64,000 bases of DNA from Bifidobacteriaceae bacterium. GTDB lineage: Bacteria; Actinomycetota; Actinomycetes; Actinomycetales; WQXJ01. Every line of letters starts with the position of its first letter. The stretch's first letter is position 1. A program made the translations under genes and the position numbers. Below are positions 16,358 through 25,070 of this stretch, in pieces. The DNA is taken from NCBI GenBank assembly GCA_031272885.1, contig JAISSX010000036.1, positions 43,120 through 107,119 on the forward strand, given 5' to 3'. The notes under the pieces were generated by a model. It made no database searches, was not told the origin of the DNA, and was given only the letters and a program-made list of their open reading frames with translations.

Positions 16358-18286
16358 ATGCGTTCCAACCCTGTCCGCCGGGCCACCACCCGCCGGGCCA
16401 CCACCCGCCGGGCCACCGCCCGCCGTGCCGTGGCCACCCTCGCCGCCATTGCCGTAGCATGCGGCATCGGCGCCCTGTGCCACCAAGCCGAACCCACCAA
16501 TGCCGCCTTTGCCGACGCGGAAGCCGCCCAGACGGAACTGGGTGCGCCGCTGCTGGATGACATTGTCCTGATCGACTCGTACATGCCGCGCACCGTCTTG
16601 AACGTTCGCGGCGACGGCTCCAGCGCCCTGATTTGGGGCTTTCGCCACCGGGGCGTCTCCGGCCAGGGCACCCTGATTGTGGACCCGGCAGACCCAGCCA
16701 GCGAGGTCACCCTGCCGGATGGCCGCACCATCGACCTGATAGTCGGCGCCACCCACTTGTTCGACGCCTACACCCAGTATTCGCAAGCCGTGGCCGCCCT
16801 GGCCGGGGACGGCACGGTCTGGACCTGGGGCTGCAGCGCTGCGTCAGATGGCCGCCGCTGCGGGCGGGACGTGCCGGCAGGCGACAAACAATCGGGCAGC
16901 GAGGGCACCTATTCCACCCTGCCCGGCCAGGTGACCGATTTCCGGCCGGCGCTGGCGGCGGGCGAGACCATCATCGACCTGAAAACCACCCGCCAAACCT
17001 TCTTTGTGTTGACCAACCTGGGCAATCTGTATAGCTGGGGTGAATCGGCCGGCACCGGTTCGGTGGGCCAGGGTACGGCCACCAATAACCCTTCAAGTAC
17101 CAACCGCAAGAGCCCCCGCCCACGCCGCATCCTGACGGGCGTGCACTCCTTCGGCGTGGGCCCGGCCAACGCCTGGGCGGTGGTGACCTGCGGCTGGTCC
17201 GTTTCCACGTGGGTGGAAGGCACGGTCTACAACGATGCCACCACCGAGACCCAGGGCACGCCCCACGGTAACTGCACCAACGCCACCACCGCCGATGACG
17301 TGCCACCCAGCCTGGTCTTCTGGGGCGCCAACAACGCCACACCCGACTCGTACGTGGCCTACGGGCGCTACGTGGGCGGCGGCCAGCCGGCCGGCTCGGC
17401 CGCCAGCGGCTTGGACGCCACCCCGGTCAACAGCTATTACTTCATGTCCCCGGCGGAGTTGAAATCGTCCAACCCGCTGCGCCAGGTCTTCGACACCATG
17501 TACACCAGCGCCACCACTTACGCGGTCGGCTCAGACGAAGACACGGGCGTCCGGATGGGTTCGGCCGGCAGGGTGGCCGGCAACGGTTTCCAGGCCCTGA
17601 AGGCGGACAACGGCACGTTCCAGTACATCAGCGGACATGCCTTCGGCTCCCAGTTGCTGGCGCGCGACCGCGCCGGCCAGATGCACCTCTACACCTGGGG
17701 CTACGACGGCTTCTACGGGGCCGGCCACACCGCCAATCCACTGGTGCCAACCGAAGTCTCGCTGGGCGGCGGCGTCACGCCGGTGATGGTGCGCCACAGC
17801 CGCGACATGGTCTTCATCCTGGATTCCACCGGCTCGCTGTGGGCCTATGGCACGCGGCGCTTCTCCGATGACTTCCCGGCCACCGACGCCAACGGCAAGC
17901 TGGTGTTCGCGGCCGCCACCGCGGCCAGCGCGGCCCCACACGACGGCGCCGCGCCCGGCTTCCAGGTGCCCACCCAGTTGGTGTCGGATGACCCGGTCAG
18001 CCCGTTCTACCCCGGCCGGGCGCATGAGATCGCCTGCAGCGATTTCACCTGCCTGGTGGAGGACACCAGCGGCCACTACTGGAATTTCGGCGGCGGCTGG
18101 ACCACCTTCACCATCGCCAATTGGAGCGACACCGTGTCCGACACCACCTGGCAGATCAAGGTGAACAACCCATACCTGACGGTGCGGGACTGGTGGGACT
18201 GCCGCAACACGCTGGCCCTCGACACCTATCCAAACGGCCTGGTCTGGCTGCACCGCGACGGGCAGTTCCTGACCACCTGCCCATAA
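16358..18286 (+). CDS. Exported RCC1-like repeat protein
   Basis: A 642-residue protein. An Arg-rich N terminus built from a repeated RRATT unit precedes a hydrophobic segment and NAAFADAE, which resembles the A-F-x-D-x-E cleavage region of SipW-type leaders seen in the three genes downstream. The body carries six or seven RCC1-like blade motifs (ALIWGF, VWTWGCS, LYSWGES, LVFWGAN, LYTWGYDG, LWAYGTR, YWNFGGG), so a seven-bladed beta-propeller is expected. A site AAGGACTGACAGCC precedes the ATG. It is the first gene of the exported-protein/SipW cluster. Its role is unknown; surface adhesion or matrix function is a guess from context. Confidence 0.75.
   Translation: MRSNPVRRATTRRATTRRATARRAVATLAAIAVACGIGALCHQAEPTNAAFADAEAAQTELGAPLLDDIVLIDSYMPRTVLNVRGDGSSALIWGFRHRGVSGQGTLIVDPADPASEVTLPDGRTIDLIVGATHLFDAYTQYSQAVAALAGDGTVWTWGCSAASDGRRCGRDVPAGDKQSGSEGTYSTLPGQVTDFRPALAAGETIIDLKTTRQTFFVLTNLGNLYSWGESAGTGSVGQGTATNNPSSTNRKSPRPRRILTGVHSFGVGPANAWAVVTCGWSVSTWVEGTVYNDATTETQGTPHGNCTNATTADDVPPSLVFWGANNATPDSYVAYGRYVGGGQPAGSAASGLDATPVNSYYFMSPAELKSSNPLRQVFDTMYTSATTYAVGSDEDTGVRMGSAGRVAGNGFQALKADNGTFQYISGHAFGSQLLARDRAGQMHLYTWGYDGFYGAGHTANPLVPTEVSLGGGVTPVMVRHSRDMVFILDSTGSLWAYGTRRFSDDFPATDANGKLVFAAATAASAAPHDGAAPGFQVPTQLVSDDPVSPFYPGRAHEIACSDFTCLVEDTSGHYWNFGGGWTTFTIANWSDTVSDTTWQIKVNNPYLTVRDWWDCRNTLALDTYPNGLVWLHRDGQFLTTCP
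16376..16420 (+). repeat. Three tandem 15-bp units inside the RCC1-like gene
   Basis: CGCCGGGCCACCACC is repeated three times (16376, 16391, 16406; the third has one change), encoding the Arg-Arg-Ala-Thr-Thr units of the leader n-region. A partial fourth unit follows. Copy number may vary by slippage. Confidence 0.85.
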
Positions 18287-18419
18287 GCCTGGACCATCAG
18301 CGGACAGCCTCTCAGCCAAGAGCGGTTCTGCCGGCGGCGAAAAACGCCCCGGCCCGGGAACAGGGCCAGCGCAAGGCGCGTTATACCAATTCGGAACCAA
18401 CCAAGGAAGGAGCTGGGCC

Positions 18420-19097
18420 GTGGCCTTTCATGCCCGTGGGGAAACCGGCATGACAACCTCGCACAGCGGCCGGCCGTGGCGCCAGTTGGCGTCGCTCGCG
18501 GCCGCCTTCGGCCTGCTCGCCGCCGGCGCGGTGACGGGACTCACCCTGGCCACCTACGTGGACGGGGAATACGGTGCTGCCGCCTACGGCGCCGGGGCCC
18601 ACAACCTGCAGGTTTCCCTGGACAACGCCACCTGGCAGGAGACGGCGCTCGATGGCGTCACCTCCGACAATGTGCCGGACACAGGGGTGTTGACGCCCCT
18701 GGACCTGGGTGGTTCGACGCGGATTGTGCCGGGCGACCCCATGACCGGCTACCAGGCGACGTACTGGGTGCGCAACGCCCCCACCTCCACCACGGCCTCC
18801 CGCATGGTTTTCGAACTGGTTGACCAGGGCGGTTCCGACGCGGCGCTGCTGGCCTCCTTGCGTTTCGACGTGGCGGTCGATGGCGCCGGCGTGCTCACAG
18901 ACCAGACGTTCAGCCAGTTGAGCGCCACCGGCACGCCCCTCTTGTTGGACCAAGCCGCCGCCCCCGGCACGGCGCACCAAATCACCCTCAAGGCCACTAT
19001 CCCGGACCAGGGCGACAGAGCCTCCAACTGGGCCCTAGCCGAACAGACCGTCCACCTCCTGTTGGCCGTCTACGGCAGCTCCGTGCCCATCACCTAG
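18420..19097 (+). CDS. Exported protein with SipW-type signal peptide (1)
   Basis: A 225-residue exported protein. The leader runs to GLTLATYVDGEYGAAAYGAG, the small-residue-then-[YF]xDGEYG pattern shared with the next two genes and typical of SipW-dependent 'alternate signal' proteins. The mature part is beta-rich, with AHNLQVSLDNATWQET, TYWVRNAPTS and a C-terminal LLLAVYGS. The GTG start at 18420 has AAGGAAGGAG 7 nt upstream. TasA/camelysin-like fibre or matrix proteins are the nearest functional idea, but this is inference from the signal type and the linked peptidase. Confidence 0.75.
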   Translation: MAFHARGETGMTTSHSGRPWRQLASLAAAFGLLAAGAVTGLTLATYVDGEYGAAAYGAGAHNLQVSLDNATWQETALDGVTSDNVPDTGVLTPLDLGGSTRIVPGDPMTGYQATYWVRNAPTSTTASRMVFELVDQGGSDAALLASLRFDVAVDGAGVLTDQTFSQLSATGTPLLLDQAAAPGTAHQITLKATIPDQGDRASNWALAEQTVHLLLAVYGSSVPIT

Positions 19098-19102
19098 CTG
19101 CT

Positions 19103-19143
19103 CCCCCGCAGTACCTCCCCCGCAGTACAACCCCCCGCAGTAC
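19103..19143 (+). repeat. Three tandem CCCCCGCAGTAC units
   Basis: Perfect 12-bp copies at 19103-19114, 19117-19128 and 19132-19143 fill the 67-bp gap between two exported-protein genes, just before the ribosome site GAAGGAC. They may affect translation or bind a regulator. Confidence 0.8.
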
Positions 19144-19164
19144 CCCCCCGAAGGACAAACAGCC

Positions 19165-19881
19165 ATGTACAACCCGCTTCATGCCCGGCCGAGCGCCATC
19201 GTGCAGGAAAAGGTGGCCGCCCGGCGTTTCGCCGCTGCCACCGCCACCCTTGCGCTAGGCGCCGCCCTGGCTACCGGCATCACCCACGCCACCTTCACCG
19301 ATGGCGAGTACGGCCACACCGGCTACACGGCCGGCCGCTACAACCTGCAGATCGCCGCCGATGTCGCGCCCAACCTGGCGGACACCGACTGGAAGGAAAC
19401 GTCCCCGGACGGCCAGCCGGACAACAGCCCGGAAACCGGTGTCACCACTCCCATCAACCTGACCACCACGGGTGGTTCGGCCATGATTCCCGGCCTGGCG
19501 GACTCGCAGGCCACCACTTTGGCCTACATCAAGAACGCCTCGAACGTCGATTCAACCCTGAACCTGTCGCTGGTCGACCAAACCACAACCACCTCCGCCA
19601 ACGCGGCCGCCAAAGGCCTGCTGCGCTTCGACCTGGTGGTGGATGAACTGGAACAGGGTGAAGCGCCCATGCCGGTGTATGTGGCCTACGGCAAGGCGCT
19701 GACCGACCTGGATTCGGATGCCAAGGCGCTGCCCATCGTGGCTGCCGCCCCGCCCGGAGCGATGTACCGCATCACCCTGACAGCCACCATGGCCAACGGC
19801 ACCGACCAGGCCGCCACCAACGCCGCCCAAGGTGGCCAAGTGGACTTGTGGCTGGCGGTCAAAGGGGCCGCCACAGCCTAA
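19165..19881 (+). CDS. Exported protein with SipW-type signal peptide (2)
   Basis: A 238-residue paralog of the flanking exported proteins. The leader ends in THATFTDGEYGHTGYTAGRYNLQ (quoted in parts: THATFTDGEYG, then YTAGRYNLQI), followed by TDWKETSPDGQ and a beta-rich body ending in VDLWLAVKGAA. Each of the three proteins has this order: leader, [FY]xDxE, NLQ, a Trp-containing segment, then a ligand- or assembly-like domain. It has a GAAGGAC ribosome site. The substrate-like relationship to the SipW peptidase at 20966 is strong by context; the biological role is unknown. Confidence 0.75.
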   Translation: MYNPLHARPSAIVQEKVAARRFAAATATLALGAALATGITHATFTDGEYGHTGYTAGRYNLQIAADVAPNLADTDWKETSPDGQPDNSPETGVTTPINLTTTGGSAMIPGLADSQATTLAYIKNASNVDSTLNLSLVDQTTTTSANAAAKGLLRFDLVVDELEQGEAPMPVYVAYGKALTDLDSDAKALPIVAAAPPGAMYRITLTATMANGTDQAATNAAQGGQVDLWLAVKGAATA

Positions 19882-20063
19882 GCCAACAGGCACACACAAG
19901 CTCGCCCAGCCGTGGCCTTGCCGGCCTGCGCACTGGGTGAACCTGCCCGTCACCAGGGAATCCGGCCCTCTGGCGGTCAGTCGGAAACGATGACGTGACC
20001 CCGACCCCCCGGCCGCCGGCCACGGCACCGCAAGACAGCCATACCCCCTAGGAGATAACAACC

Positions 20064-20804
20064 ATGACGATTCAACAACAACCCACGCAGCCGTTGGTGG
20101 TGGTGGAGAAGTCGAAGCGGCGCCGCGCCGCCGGCATCATCGCCGCCTCGGCCATGGGCCTGGCCCTGGTGACCGGCGCGACCATCGCCGCCTTCCAAGA
20201 CACCGAATGGGTCAAGCCCGGTGACGGCAACGGCTACACCGCCGCCCGCTTCAACCTGCAGATTGCCCAAGGCATCGACGAATACGACCTGACCACCACC
20301 TCGACCAACTGGCAGGACACGGCCCGCGTGGCGGGCGTGCCGGATGGCCCGCACGAAGAGGCCGCCGCCGTGGTGGCCCCGCTCGAACTGGGCGAGGCCG
20401 ATGCCCTGGTGCCGGACGTGTTCCGCAACACCACCTTCTACCTGTTGAACGACGGCACCTCGAATCAGAGCCTGACGTTCAAGATGGTGGACGCCATGTC
20501 CAGCCCCACCACCGCCCAGGCGACCCTGCGGGACAACCTGGTCTTCCAGGTCAAGGTGACCAAAGTCCAGCGCAGCGGTGACATCGTGAGCGGCTGGGAT
20601 TCGGGGCAAACCTTCCCGAGCAACGGCACCTACAGCTGGAGCCAGGCCGCCTCCGGCCAGCAGATCGTGGTGACGGCTGAGCCGAAGGCCGTCTACAAGG
20701 TCGAGGTCCTGGCCTCTATCACCGAAGCCGGTGCGAAGGCGACCAACGTGCCCGGCACCACGGTGGACGTGCTCGTCTCCACGGTGGCTACGCCCACCGC
20801 CTGA
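20064..20804 (+). CDS. Exported protein with SipW-type signal peptide (3)
   Basis: A 246-residue third paralog. A basic n-region (KSKRRRAAG), a hydrophobic core and AAFQDTEWVKPGDGNG precede YTAARFNLQIAQG and NWQDTARVAG, the same order of landmarks as the two genes before it. The rest is beta-rich with FYLLNDGTSNQSLTFKM. It has an AGGAGATAACAACC ribosome site and a 182-bp gap before it without another visible gene. It immediately precedes the signal peptidase gene. It is likely processed and exported by that enzyme. Confidence 0.75.
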   Translation: MTIQQQPTQPLVVVEKSKRRRAAGIIAASAMGLALVTGATIAAFQDTEWVKPGDGNGYTAARFNLQIAQGIDEYDLTTTSTNWQDTARVAGVPDGPHEEAAAVVAPLELGEADALVPDVFRNTTFYLLNDGTSNQSLTFKMVDAMSSPTTAQATLRDNLVFQVKVTKVQRSGDIVSGWDSGQTFPSNGTYSWSQAASGQQIVVTAEPKAVYKVEVLASITEAGAKATNVPGTTVDVLVSTVATPTA

Positions 20805-20965
20805 CGGGCAACAGCGAGTGGGCACACCGGGGGGAGTGCCCGCTCATCCCTGATGGCGGCCCGGCCCTGCGGCTCTCACCCGGGCCGGGCCGCCCACCTC
20901 CCCCCTCCCCCATGACCATGACCCCCGAATCCCCGAACCCAAGAGCAACGAAGGAACCCCCCGCA

Positions 20966-22048
20966 ATGAAAATCCTCAGAGTTTGCCAAACCGTGGTGCT
21001 GGCCATCTTGTGCACCATCGGCACCGCCTCGGTGCTGGTCTGCGCCGCCACCTTCATCTTCGAACTACGGCCGGCCATCGTGGTGTCCGGCTCCATGGAG
21101 CCGACCCTGCCGGTTGGCTCGGTCACCTTCACCCAGACGGTCGACGCCTCCACGGTCAAGGTGGGCGACATCGTGACCGTGCCCCAGGCGGGCGCCGAAG
21201 GCGTGGTGACCCACCGCGTGGCCGCCCTGTCCCAGACCGATGACGGCCGCACCGAACTGACCCTGCGCGGCGACGCCAACAAGATGAACGACCCGGTGCC
21301 GTACACCGTCCAAACCGTTCAGGCCTACCGCTTCAAGGTGCCCTACCTGGGCACTGCCCTGATGTGGGCCAAGGCGCACCGCCTGGCGGCCTGCGCCATT
21401 CTGATTGGCGCCTTGGGCTTCATGTTCATTGGCCGCACCCGCACCACCGTGCGCCTGCCCAACGGCGAGGTGGTCAAGGGCCTGTCGAAGCGCGACGCCG
21501 AACGCTTGGTGCGCGCCTGGCACGCCCAGCAGGACGCGATGACACCCGCCGCTGCGGCTGGGTCGCCTGAAAAGGTGGAACCGGTTGCGGTTCCCGATGT
21601 CGCGGCCTCCGTTTCGGCCGGCGAACCGGCCCGCCAGCCTGCCGCCAAACAGCCAGTGCCCGATGCCGCCGCGCCAGTTTCGGCGAGGGACACGGCCGTG
21701 TTGCCGCCGGTCCCCTCGCGGATCAGTACCGCAACCAGGGCCGGGCAGGCCGCCCCGGCGGCAAAGACCACCGGGCCGGCGGCTCCAGCCGCTGCCGCAA
21801 CCAGGGCCGGGCAGGCCACCCCGGCGGCTCCTCCGGCCAAGGTGGCGCTAGCCCATCCGTTGCCGTTTATTCCGCGGCCGGCCGGCGCGGCCGCCGGCCG
21901 GCCCAGCGAAGCCGTGGCCCGCGGCTTGGCGGGCTACGCCCGCAGCGAGCGCCCGGCCACCACGGGCGTGGCGGCCGGGCGCAGGTCCGGTCAAATGCCA
22001 GGTCAGAGGCTGATGCCACCCAGCTTGGCGAAGCCATCCAGGGTGTAG
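20966..22048 (+). CDS. sipW: SipW/ER-type signal peptidase I
   Basis: A 360-residue membrane peptidase that removes the unusual leaders of the adjacent exported proteins. The first membrane segment is at about residues 8-30, then the nucleophile motif VVSGSMEPTLP (Ser about 44) and GVVTHRV, where His replaces the Lys of bacterial LepB as in ER/archaeal/SipW enzymes, then LRGDANKMND and a second membrane segment near 140-158. The ATG at 20966 follows AAGGAA; the in-frame ATG at 20912 lacks a site. A C-terminal tail of about 175 residues rich in Ala and Pro, with a near-duplicated stretch, is unusual for the family. The gene's 3' end overlaps the convergent beta-propeller gene by 46 bp. Confidence 0.9.
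   Translation: MKILRVCQTVVLAILCTIGTASVLVCAATFIFELRPAIVVSGSMEPTLPVGSVTFTQTVDASTVKVGDIVTVPQAGAEGVVTHRVAALSQTDDGRTELTLRGDANKMNDPVPYTVQTVQAYRFKVPYLGTALMWAKAHRLAACAILIGALGFMFIGRTRTTVRLPNGEVVKGLSKRDAERLVRAWHAQQDAMTPAAAAGSPEKVEPVAVPDVAASVSAGEPARQPAAKQPVPDAAAPVSARDTAVLPPVPSRISTATRAGQAAPAAKTTGPAAPAAAATRAGQATPAAPPAKVALAHPLPFIPRPAGAAAGRPSEAVARGLAGYARSERPATTGVAAGRRSGQMPGQRLMPPSLAKPSRV
21731..21828 (+). repeat. Near-identical 32-bp direct repeat in the SipW tail
   Basis: Copies at 21731-21762 and 21797-21828 differ at one base and encode TRAGQA(A/T)PAA. They sit in the low-complexity Ala/Pro tail of the signal peptidase and are a likely site of slippage. Confidence 0.8.
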
Positions 22049-24285
22049 GCGTCGACCGAGTGATCGGTGCAGACGTACAGCGCATCGCCGATCTGCACGC
22101 CACGGATCGAGTCCATGTTCCACTGGGCGGCGCTGTCATAGGGCACGGCCAGGTCTGCCACCTGGGCAAACTCGCCATCGGCATAGCTGAACACCAGGTA
22201 GTGGTAGGTCAGTTCTGACCAGTCCTCGCTGTACTGATAGGCCGACAGGCCGATCAGCCCGCGGTCCACATCCGCCCACACCGCCTTGTGGTCGTCCATG
22301 GCCAGCGAGTGGTACATGTCGAAGGGGATCGTGGCCAGTTCGGTGACATTGAACGGGTCGGACGTGTTGAACATCGACAGCTTCAACCCGTCGCTGGACA
22401 ACTCACCGGCCTGGCCCACGCCCAGCAACTCGCCATCGGCCCACGGGTGCAGGTAGGCGCTGAAGCCGGGGATTTCCAGTTCGGACATGATCGAAGGTGC
22501 GGTCGGATCGGACAGGTCCAGGGTGAACAGCGGGTCGGTGCGCAGGAACGTCACCACGTAGCCCACCGCGCCGGTGAACCGTACGGCCTGGATCGACTCG
22601 TTCTGGATCAGTTGCGGGATGGAGCCCACCACCTGGAAGTTGCCGTCCAGCACCAGCAGGGACACCCGGGTGATGGCGTTGTCGCTGCTCCAGTCGGTCG
22701 GTTCGCCCTGTTCGGCGACCGACTCGGTGGTGGCCAGACGCAGGTAGCCGTCGTATTCGTCCAACGCAAACTGGTTCAGTAGCGTGCCGGTGATCTCGCC
22801 TTCGGCCGCCACCTGCAGGGCGCCGCCGTTCAGAGCGATCCGCGCCAGCTTGGTGGTGGCCTGGCCCTGCATCAGCACCATGCCGTCACCCACCGAACTG
22901 GCCCTGGTCTCGGCCGTCGTGTCCCAGTTGTAGTCCCATTGGGTGATGGCCAGGTATAGGTTGTCCTGGCTCATATAGACGGTACCCTGGCCGCCCATGA
23001 CCGAGGCCTCGCCCAGCACCGTGCCGCCGGCAATGTCGATGGCGGTGGCCACCGAATAGGCCGCCGCGTCCGCACCATCGGCCGGGATCATGATGGCGTC
23101 CGCCGCCACCGCGGTGGCCTCCGTACCGTTCCAGACGTAGGGCACATACGTGCGCGTGTCCTCCGCCACCACAGGCCGGTAGCCGCTGCCAATCGGGTAG
23201 TAGCTGACCAGGTACAAGATGTTGCCCTGCAGCCTCGAAGCCAGGTAGGAACCGGACTGCGCGTATTCGGTCACATAGGTGGCGTCCGCCGGGTCCGTCA
23301 CGTCGTAGACCAGCGCCTTGGTGCGGGCCGAATCAAAGTACATGCTGGCGCCGCCACCCCACTCGCTGAGGCCCGAGGCTTCCGCCGTGTACTCGTTGAC
23401 CAGCGCCACCAGATAGTGGTCCACCAGCATCAGGTCGAACACCTGGCCGGGCAGGACGATGCGGCCCGCCACCAGGTCCTCCGCGCTGCCCGGCGAATCG
23501 ACCGCCGTGTCCAGGCCGCCCAGTTTGGTGGTATTAGCGCCATCCGGGTTGACAATCACAACCTGCTTGTTGCTGGCGATGTAGATGGCGCGGCCGTCCG
23601 TCTTGACGATGTCGCCCTCATCTATCCCCTCCACCTGGACGTTGGTTTCGGAGTAGTCGCCGCCCGGCCCGGTGGCTGGCAGGGCCTTGACCCCGGCCGT
23701 GTCCGCCGATGCCGCTTCCGTCACCGCCACCGAGTCGCCCCTGTCGGCGCCGCCGTATTGGCCGTTGAGGCTGCCACCACCAGCCTTCTCCAACGCGTCG
23801 TAGACCGCCTGGTAGTCACCGGCCGTCGCGACACCACTCCCGGTGGCGGCGCCCTCCTCGTCGCCACCGGTCGTGGTGTCGCTACCGGTCCCACCCGGTT
23901 GTCCCGCCGAGCCGGTCCCGCCGGCCCGTCCCGTTTGGCCGGCCGCCGGCCCGGCGGTGGTTTCGCCCTGCCCCTGGTGCCCGATGCCGTACCCCACCCC
24001 GCCGGCCGCCAAAGCCACGGCGGCGATCCCGGCCGCCAGGCCGAACAGCCGCGCCGTCCGGCGCGGCTTGGCCGTGACGGCAGGCATAGGTGCTGCCGGT
24101 ACCGGTTGACCCGGTTGGCTGGAGGTGCCATCGGCCACCGGCATACCCGGCACGGCGGGGGCGCCATCGGCGGCTGTACCGGCTGTGCCGGACGCCTGGG
24201 CGATGGCCTGGTCAAGCGCCTGGCGCACTTCAGGCGCCGGGTGCATCTGGTCACGCATGGCTTGGAAGAACTCTTGGTCACTCAT
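22003..24285 (-). CDS. Membrane-anchored beta-propeller protein, candidate anti-sigma factor
   Basis: A 760-residue protein. An N-terminal cytoplasmic part of about 85 residues (DQEFFQAMRDQMHPAPEVRQ) is followed by one membrane segment (FGLAAGIAAVALAAGGVGYG), a Gly/Thr-rich linker and a large extracellular beta-propeller-domain region of the secreted type (EGDIVKTDGRAIYIAS, LYLVSYYPIGSGYRP, DPLFTLDLSDPTAPS). It overlaps the ECF sigma gene by 8 bp downstream of it, the usual position of an anti-sigma factor, and the topology fits one. No zinc-binding anti-sigma His-x3-Cys-x2-Cys motif is visible, so any sigma binding would be non-classical. Confidence 0.75.
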   Translation of the reverse strand: MSDQEFFQAMRDQMHPAPEVRQALDQAIAQASGTAGTAADGAPAVPGMPVADGTSSQPGQPVPAAPMPAVTAKPRRTARLFGLAAGIAAVALAAGGVGYGIGHQGQGETTAGPAAGQTGRAGGTGSAGQPGGTGSDTTTGGDEEGAATGSGVATAGDYQAVYDALEKAGGGSLNGQYGGADRGDSVAVTEAASADTAGVKALPATGPGGDYSETNVQVEGIDEGDIVKTDGRAIYIASNKQVVIVNPDGANTTKLGGLDTAVDSPGSAEDLVAGRIVLPGQVFDLMLVDHYLVALVNEYTAEASGLSEWGGGASMYFDSARTKALVYDVTDPADATYVTEYAQSGSYLASRLQGNILYLVSYYPIGSGYRPVVAEDTRTYVPYVWNGTEATAVAADAIMIPADGADAAAYSVATAIDIAGGTVLGEASVMGGQGTVYMSQDNLYLAITQWDYNWDTTAETRASSVGDGMVLMQGQATTKLARIALNGGALQVAAEGEITGTLLNQFALDEYDGYLRLATTESVAEQGEPTDWSSDNAITRVSLLVLDGNFQVVGSIPQLIQNESIQAVRFTGAVGYVVTFLRTDPLFTLDLSDPTAPSIMSELEIPGFSAYLHPWADGELLGVGQAGELSSDGLKLSMFNTSDPFNVTELATIPFDMYHSLAMDDHKAVWADVDRGLIGLSAYQYSEDWSELTYHYLVFSYADGEFAQVADLAVPYDSAAQWNMDSIRGVQIGDALYVCTDHSVDAYTLDGFAKLGGISL

Positions 24286-24814
24286 CGAACAACGCTCCTA
24301 GCAGTTGATCCTTCATCTGCTGGCGGCCGCGGGACAGGCGCACCCTGACGGCGCCCGGGTCCAGATTCAGCAGTTCAGCGATCCGCCCTACAGGCAGATC
24401 CTCGAAGTAGAACAGGTGCAGCACGGTGCGGTAGGCCTCGGGCAGGCGGCTCATGGCCCGGAAAACGGCGTCTTGTTCCTCGGTGGCAAAGTGGAACACC
24501 TCCGGCGCCGCGGCGTCCTCTTGGCCAGGGGTCAACGGCACCACACGGGTCCGCCACGAGCCCAAGGCCACCTTCTTGGCGCAGTTCAGCGTGGTGACGA
24601 TCAGCCAGGCCTTGCGGTGCTCCTCGCTGGCCACCGCCGGCATGGTGCGGTGGTAGGCCAGGAAGACGTCTTGAAACACGTCATCGGCGTCGCCGCGGCA
24701 CTGGGTGTGGGTCAGGGCGATGCCGTAAACCATGGCCTCGTAGCGCTGCACCACGGAGTGGGTGTCAGCGGGCAGGTCCGGCTGGTAGTCGAGCCTCACC
24801 GCGGTGCTATCCAT
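24278..24814 (-). CDS. ECF-type RNA polymerase sigma factor
   Basis: A 178-residue sigma-70 family factor with only regions 2 and 4. Region 2 includes ALTHTQCRGDADDVFQDVFLAY and AWLIVTTLNCAKK; region 4 is LPEAYRTVLHLFYFEDLPVG with the helix-turn-helix IAELLNLDPGAVRVRLSRGR. It is the first gene of a two-gene operon with the membrane beta-propeller protein. A GTAACG motif about 120 bp upstream could be part of an autoregulated promoter, but this is weak. Confidence 0.9.
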   Translation of the reverse strand: MDSTAVRLDYQPDLPADTHSVVQRYEAMVYGIALTHTQCRGDADDVFQDVFLAYHRTMPAVASEEHRKAWLIVTTLNCAKKVALGSWRTRVVPLTPGQEDAAAPEVFHFATEEQDAVFRAMSRLPEAYRTVLHLFYFEDLPVGRIAELLNLDPGAVRVRLSRGRQQMKDQLLGALFDE

Positions 24815-24952
24815 GCCTGCCTCCCGGCGCCTTGCTGGTGTTCATGCCGGCCCCCGCTTCCTTGCTGGTGTCCCTGTCTAAGTCGCGCTGCCCACCTGGT
24901 CTCCTGACAGTAATTGCCAGTTGGACCCCAAAACGTTACAACCCCACCCCAA

Positions 24953-24998
24953 CTTCCTCGCGAAAGGTCACTTTCCCGACACGAAAGGTCAATTCCGT
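24953..24998 (-). repeat. Right inverted-repeat element of the SipW/ECF block
   Basis: The inverted counterpart of 16083-16129 (six differences over 45 aligned bases), upstream of and pointing toward the sigma-factor gene. It has the same two TGACCTTTCG-like half-sites with a 21-bp period. Confidence 0.75.
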
Positions 24999-25070
24999 TG
25001 CCAACGCCGCTCAACACCAGGGCCCTGACCTGCGGTTACACCCAGAGCGAAACGGTTGAAGGCTGCAGAA

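Noticed and set aside
15202..16752. Minus-strand open frame of 516 codons across the esterase start and the repeat region
   Set aside because: It overlaps two real genes in other frames, is rich in Arg/Pro/Ser and shows no domain.
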